Assembly: GCA_046760785.1 (NCBI GenBank)
Contig: JBHIET010000030.1
Span: 1-34,507, forward strand
DNA length: 34,507 bases
Direction: 5' to 3'
Source: JBHIET01 sp046760785
Lineage (GTDB): Bacteria; Chloroflexota; Anaerolineae; B4-G1
Shown here: positions 32,601 through 34,507 of the stretch, in pieces
Layout: every line of letters starts with the position of its first letter
How positions within the stretch are numbered: position 1 is the stretch's first letter
Program-made: the position numbers and the translations under genes
The notes under the pieces: generated by a model
What the model was told of the DNA's origin: nothing
Seen by the model: the letters and a program-made list of their open reading frames with translations, nothing else
The model's database searches: none

Positions 32601-33442
32601 GGGTCAAGGTCCAGGTGCGCTATCCCGAGGACGCATCAGGACTCGTCGCTGAGGCTCACGCCAGCGGCTTCAAGATCCTGCTGGGGGCGCTGGGCAGTCC
32701 GCAGGACGTGACGAGTGCCGGCTTTGTCAACGACTACGCCAACTGGTTTGCCAACCTGGCGGCGGCCGGGGCGGACGCTATCGAGGTTTGGAACGAGCCC
32801 AACATCGAGCGGGAGTGGCAAATTGGTCACATTGACCCGGCGGCTTACACACGGCTATTGTGCGCGGCCTACAGTGCCATCAAGGGGGCCAATCCGAACA
32901 CGCTGGTGGTCAGCGGGGCCCTCTCGCCGACCTGGCACAATCCCCCGTACCACTGGGGCGATGACGTCTTCTTACAAGGGATGGCCGCTGCTGGGGCTGC
33001 GTCTTGCATGGACTATGTGGGGGCGCATTATAATTCAGGCGTCGTCCCGCCCTCGCAGCGGAGCGGCTCTCCTCAGGGGGACCACTACTCCTGGTACTTC
33101 TGGCCAATGGTGGACTTGTACTATGGGTCGTTCGGCGGTGCGCGCCAGGTCGTTTTTACCGAGATGGGGTATCTAAGTCCCGAAGGCTATTGCCAACTGC
33201 CCGACAATTTCCTATGGGCAGCTAACACGACTGTTGCTCAGCAAGCTCGGTGGCTGGCCGAGGCAGCCAGCCAGGCAGCCGCCAGTGGCAAGGTACGACT
33301 GATTATCGTCTGGAACGTGGATTTCACCCGCTACGACTGTGGGCCAGGCTTTGGCGATCCCCAGGCCGGCTACGCCATCATCCGTCCCGGCGGGAGTTGC
33401 CCGGCCTGCGACGCGCTCCACAACGTGCTGGGCACGCGCTGA
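29663..33442 (+). CDS. Fusion of two alpha-CTD-like HhH domains, membrane span, GH18-like, NBR1-like Ig and clan-A glycosidase domains
   Basis: A 1259-residue single-pass membrane protein. Residues about 22-84 and 87-148 are tandem helix-hairpin-helix domains resembling the C-terminal domain of RNA polymerase alpha (ITELGLRSSAKDALLGAGIS, GFGPKSLAELKKRLREHGFL). An acidic linker leads to a membrane helix at about 240-262. Outside follow a beta-rich region, a YaaH/GH18-like barrel at about 415-725 whose catalytic motif reads GGVDVDYRG (Arg518 where Glu is expected, so probably inactive), an NBR1-like Ig domain at about 830-943, and a clan-A glycosidase-like barrel at 955-1259 with WNEPN (Glu1045) and TEMGY (Glu1167) as likely acid/base and nucleophile. 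GAGGTGATC precedes the ATG. Orientation is inferred from the cytoplasmic nature of the N-terminal domains. Confidence 0.8.
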   Translation: MQDPTSGVQKQPTVVERHVASPDLPITELGLRSSAKDALLGAGISTVGDVLATLEKGDEALTDVSGFGPKSLAELKKRLREHGFLPLSIAELGLRARTRNALLGAGISTVADVLAILDKEDKALTNLKGFGPTSLVELKERLREHGFLLPGRVALPLEVAKTVKPRLGKSVEEEAALAAALLAEEEAALEEKAPGPEEVAVITVEAAPQAEPLSEVPTLGHRIQATFAQAREQFNLGAWAYSAIGVLIIAALLFLPPFSLLERLGVVGYTTVNTENNSTSHPDGLMLSVDPETFTGKLRVRLASVPRLEFLEGSAGAALRKAVEALPSHLIVKSPFYQIQVRGDPAEPVTIDVVMPNNAEPWETLDLYTWTGEAWEWVGSELHTELAEHEHIRAQVTDIPENLVVVQAGPITPTVSISLGSGDNPVAAAGVLDEINPTGLLLGTDGGLIGDPASLPQPAEESTYAVLPTLRNWAPGGTVNRGLLSDLLTIPEIQEAHIVNVVQLCTAKGFGGVDVDYRGVAPEDRDAYSSFISALSRALHAEGLRLTVVVESPTPAGSGWDTGGYDWVALGAAADAVKVPFPVDPAAYVEGGEAQRLLDWATAQLGRYKLRMLISSLSAERSSEGISYISLEQALAQFGEAVAVDNVSQVVEPNSQVAFGFSGRLLSITPQEAIGTYRLEYEADEEETRTVWLGTAASLAAKLHWAQRYHLGGVAVADMLAPGNAAGITEAVAAYRAASTPPAGQGIDVVWTVTSAEAMLDQQVSPLTEPGYTWMVLATTGTYTVNATIGGFDHGSVAISVGEPEEPMATEPASAAEITPASALAVAEGGEVDECLDARYVADVTIPDNTQLDNGEAFVKTWRVRNAGTCAWPEDTVMAFADGSQMGAPDSVEVGAVESGAEIEVSVDMEAPAEAGRYTGVWRMRVAEGFFGGNLSVVIQAGEVTSPPPVAPIGGGSFELGGHILGYGYASQMHYAGMNWVKVQVRYPEDASGLVAEAHASGFKILLGALGSPQDVTSAGFVNDYANWFANLAAAGADAIEVWNEPNIEREWQIGHIDPAAYTRLLCAAYSAIKGANPNTLVVSGALSPTWHNPPYHWGDDVFLQGMAAAGAASCMDYVGAHYNSGVVPPSQRSGSPQGDHYSWYFWPMVDLYYGSFGGARQVVFTEMGYLSPEGYCQLPDNFLWAANTTVAQQARWLAEAASQAAASGKVRLIIVWNVDFTRYDCGPGFGDPQAGYAIIRPGGSCPACDALHNVLGTR

Positions 33443-33443
33443 G
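33391..33443 (+). repeat. First copy of the glycosidase 3'-end repeat
   Basis: The last 53 bases of the fusion gene recur at 34111-34163, exactly 720 bases downstream, with seven mismatches; the final 30 bases, through the stop codon, are identical. Confidence 0.85.
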
Positions 33444-33489
33444 ATGTCGGCGCTCCCTGAGAGTTGCCTATAAGCTTCCGGTCAAAGAC

Positions 33490-33819
33490 ATGCCTGTGCT
33501 CAGCCTACGCTTCATTCGTGAGCATGTACGCGCAAAACGTTATCGTCTGACCCGACACGCGACCATCGTTCGCCTGGAGCGTGGCATCACGATAGCTGAG
33601 CTGGAGCAAGCGTTGCTCAATGGAGAAATCATCTAGCAGTATCCGGATGATCAGCCTTATCCGGCCTGTCTGGTGCTAGGTGGGTTGGCTTCAGGTGATC
33701 CGCTACATGTGGTTTGCTCACGAGGAAACGTCGAGCCAGCATTGCGTATTGTGACGGTATATGAACCGGAGGACTCTCTATGGGAAAACGATTACAGAAC
33801 CCGAAAAGTGAAAAGATGA
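33490..33819 (+). pseudogene. DUF4258 toxin-like gene interrupted by an amber codon
   Basis: The frame reads MPVLSLRFIREHVRAKRYRL, continues with TRHATIVRLERGITIAELEQ to NGEII, and is stopped by TAG at 33634-33636. The same frame then continues QYPDDQPYPACLVLGGLASG, DPLHVVC and RIVTVYEPEDSLWENDY to TGA at 33817. Together the halves are a complete DUF4258 protein of about 110 residues; relatives have Glu at the TAG position, so one base change (GAG to TAG) explains it. DUF4258 proteins are toxin-like partners of YgiT-type zinc-finger antitoxins, and one follows here. The gene is probably dead unless the amber codon is read through or is a sequencing error. Confidence 0.8.
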
Positions 33820-34076
33820 ACGATACCATTGATCGGTGTGACCTGTGTGGAGGCGAATTGAGACCCGGCAAAACCACATTGGAAATCTGGCATGGTGAGG
33901 AACTGCTCGTGATCAAGGATATCCCGGCCGACGTGTGCCAGCAATGTCGCGAGGCTTATCTCTCTGCGCAAGTTTCGGAGAGATTGGACGACTTTCTCAG
34001 GGAGCATCGTCAGCATAGACCGGAGCGTTATATCGCCGTACCCCAATATTCGGCTGTCCAGGCGATAGGAGGATAG
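33780..34076 (+). CDS. YgiT-type zinc finger (MqsA-like) antitoxin
   Basis: A 98-residue protein with C-x2-C in RCDLCGGEL and C-x2-C in DVCQQCREAY, the zinc site of YgiT/MqsA-type antitoxins. The C-terminal part lacks an obvious helix-turn-helix, so it is only the zinc-finger type. ATG at 33780 has GGAGGA about nine bases upstream and overlaps the end of the DUF4258 frame by 40 bases; a second possible start at 33816 overlaps that stop as ATGA. The frame is intact while its toxin partner is broken. Confidence 0.82.
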   Translation: MGKRLQNPKSEKMNDTIDRCDLCGGELRPGKTTLEIWHGEELLVIKDIPADVCQQCREAYLSAQVSERLDDFLREHRQHRPERYIAVPQYSAVQAIGG

Positions 34077-34110
34077 CGAGTCAGACCTGTGTTATCCCAG
34101 ATAATAATAG

Positions 34111-34163
34111 AGGGACCTGTCCAGCCTGTGACTCGCTCCACAACGTGCTGGGCACGCGCTGAG
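34111..34163 (+). repeat. Second copy of the glycosidase 3'-end repeat
   Basis: Reads GTCPACDSLHNVLGTR and a stop in the same frame as the fusion gene end (GSCPACDALHNVLGTR). Three of the four third-position or similar changes are silent, as expected for a homologous coding end rather than a fresh duplication. Confidence 0.8.
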
Positions 34164-34168
34164 GTGTG

Positions 34169-34197
34169 TTGACTAGGGCTGCCGGCTATGCTATACT
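34169..34197 (+). promoter_or_regulatory. Promoter of the coiled-coil protein gene
   Basis: TTGACT, 17-base spacer, TATACT, about 18 bases ahead of the TTG start. Confidence 0.6.
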
Positions 34198-34214
34198 GAT
34201 AATAGAGGTGAGCC

Positions 34215-34507
34215 TTGGCCGAAGAAAAAGAAGTCCGGGAGCCAGAAGAGGCATACGTGACCGAAGTCCCGGCCTACTATGACCGTTTCATCGAGGAGCG
34301 GGACCGGCGTATCGCAGCCGAGCTGCACGAATTGCGGTCGCTCGTCGAGGTCAATGCCCAGCGGATCGAGGAACTGCGGGTGGATCTACTGCGTGGGCTG
34401 GCTGAGGCTAAGGAGGAGCGATTACGTGGCTTCGAGGATGCGCGGGAGGAGCGGCAACGCGGCTTTGAGGAGGCGCGGGAGGAGCGGCAACGTGGCTTCG
34501 AGGAGGC
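34215..34507 (+). CDS. Coiled-coil repeat protein, partial (runs off the window)
   Basis: TTG at 34215, preceded by GAGGTGAG, opens a frame that stays open to the window end. The protein begins AEEKEVREPEEAYVTEVPAY and becomes a charged coiled coil (RRIAAELHELRSLVEVNAQR). From 34395 it consists of 33-bp units: one degenerate (34395-34427), two near-identical (34428-34460, 34461-34493) and a partial one, encoding GFEEAREERQR. The 11-residue period is typical of amphipathic helical bundles. No function is recognised; the 3' end is outside the window. Confidence 0.7.
   Translation, partial: MAEEKEVREPEEAYVTEVPAYYDRFIEERDRRIAAELHELRSLVEVNAQRIEELRVDLLRGLAEAKEERLRGFEDAREERQRGFEEAREERQRGFEE

Noticed and set aside
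34395..34507. Possible CRISPR-like repeats at the window end
   Set aside because: The repeats are contiguous 33-bp coding units without spacers.

Overview
The window reads as high-GC chromosomal DNA of a bacterium, most likely an uncultured Chloroflexota (Anaerolineae-like) lineage. This is an inference from a threonine T-box, a YbdK-type ligase, a tungsten/molybdenum aldehyde oxidoreductase, an NBR1-like Ig domain fused to glycosidases, and dispersed palindromes that also occur inside genes. No rRNA or tRNA gene and no CRISPR array was seen.

Layout. (1) 88-3406: a homocysteine S-methyltransferase diverges from a mobB-aldehyde oxidoreductase operon. (2) 3429-6899: a translation operon: consensus promoter, Thr T-box leader, a 27-codon Thr-rich small ORF overlapping thrS, then infC (ATT start), rpmI and rplT. 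(3) 6958-7430: a 178-bp MITE-like element with 10-bp target duplications sits between a promoter and a LAGLIDADG endonuclease fragment. (4) 7427-10664 (minus): RecD2-like helicase, PspC-like and holin-like membrane proteins. (5) 10829-12697 (minus): an AT-richer single gene with TPR, two NDT/TIR-like domains, FHA and a ubiquitin-like C-terminus, flanked by an imperfect 19-bp direct repeat. (6) 13064-15030 (minus): RHH-VapC toxin-antitoxin pair followed by an RlmD-type methyltransferase. (7) 15165-17233 (minus): CPBP protease, transposase remnant, PLD-type nuclease fragment and a frameshifted Dam methyltransferase, a decayed restriction-modification locus. (8) 17350-22978 (minus): GT-C glycosyltransferase, HD hydrolase, site-2 protease with CBS domains, YbdK ligase, M20 amidohydrolase. 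(9) 23053-27158 (minus): nuoB-nuoCD-nuoI-ricT with its own promoter and terminator. (10) 27281-29394 (plus): SufR-like regulator and a radical SAM protein. (11) 29496-34507 (plus): a 1259-residue fusion of two RNA polymerase alpha-CTD-like HhH domains, a membrane span and two glycosidase-like domains; a DUF4258/YgiT-type toxin-antitoxin pair whose toxin has an amber codon, enclosed by a second copy of the glycosidase 3' end; and the start of a coiled-coil protein with 33-bp repeats.

How the parts work together. The thrS leader couples synthetase expression to tRNA-Thr charging, possibly at two levels. MobB fits cofactor supply to the adjacent oxidoreductase. RicT, the SufR-like regulator and the Nuo peripheral arm form an iron-sulfur-themed stretch. 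The accessory segments (MITE, TPR-NDT-FHA-Ubl gene, decayed restriction-modification locus, toxin-antitoxin modules) lie between housekeeping operons. Short palindromes are inserted in frame in recD2, rlmD and nuoCD, and one of them has the same arms as the ricT terminator.
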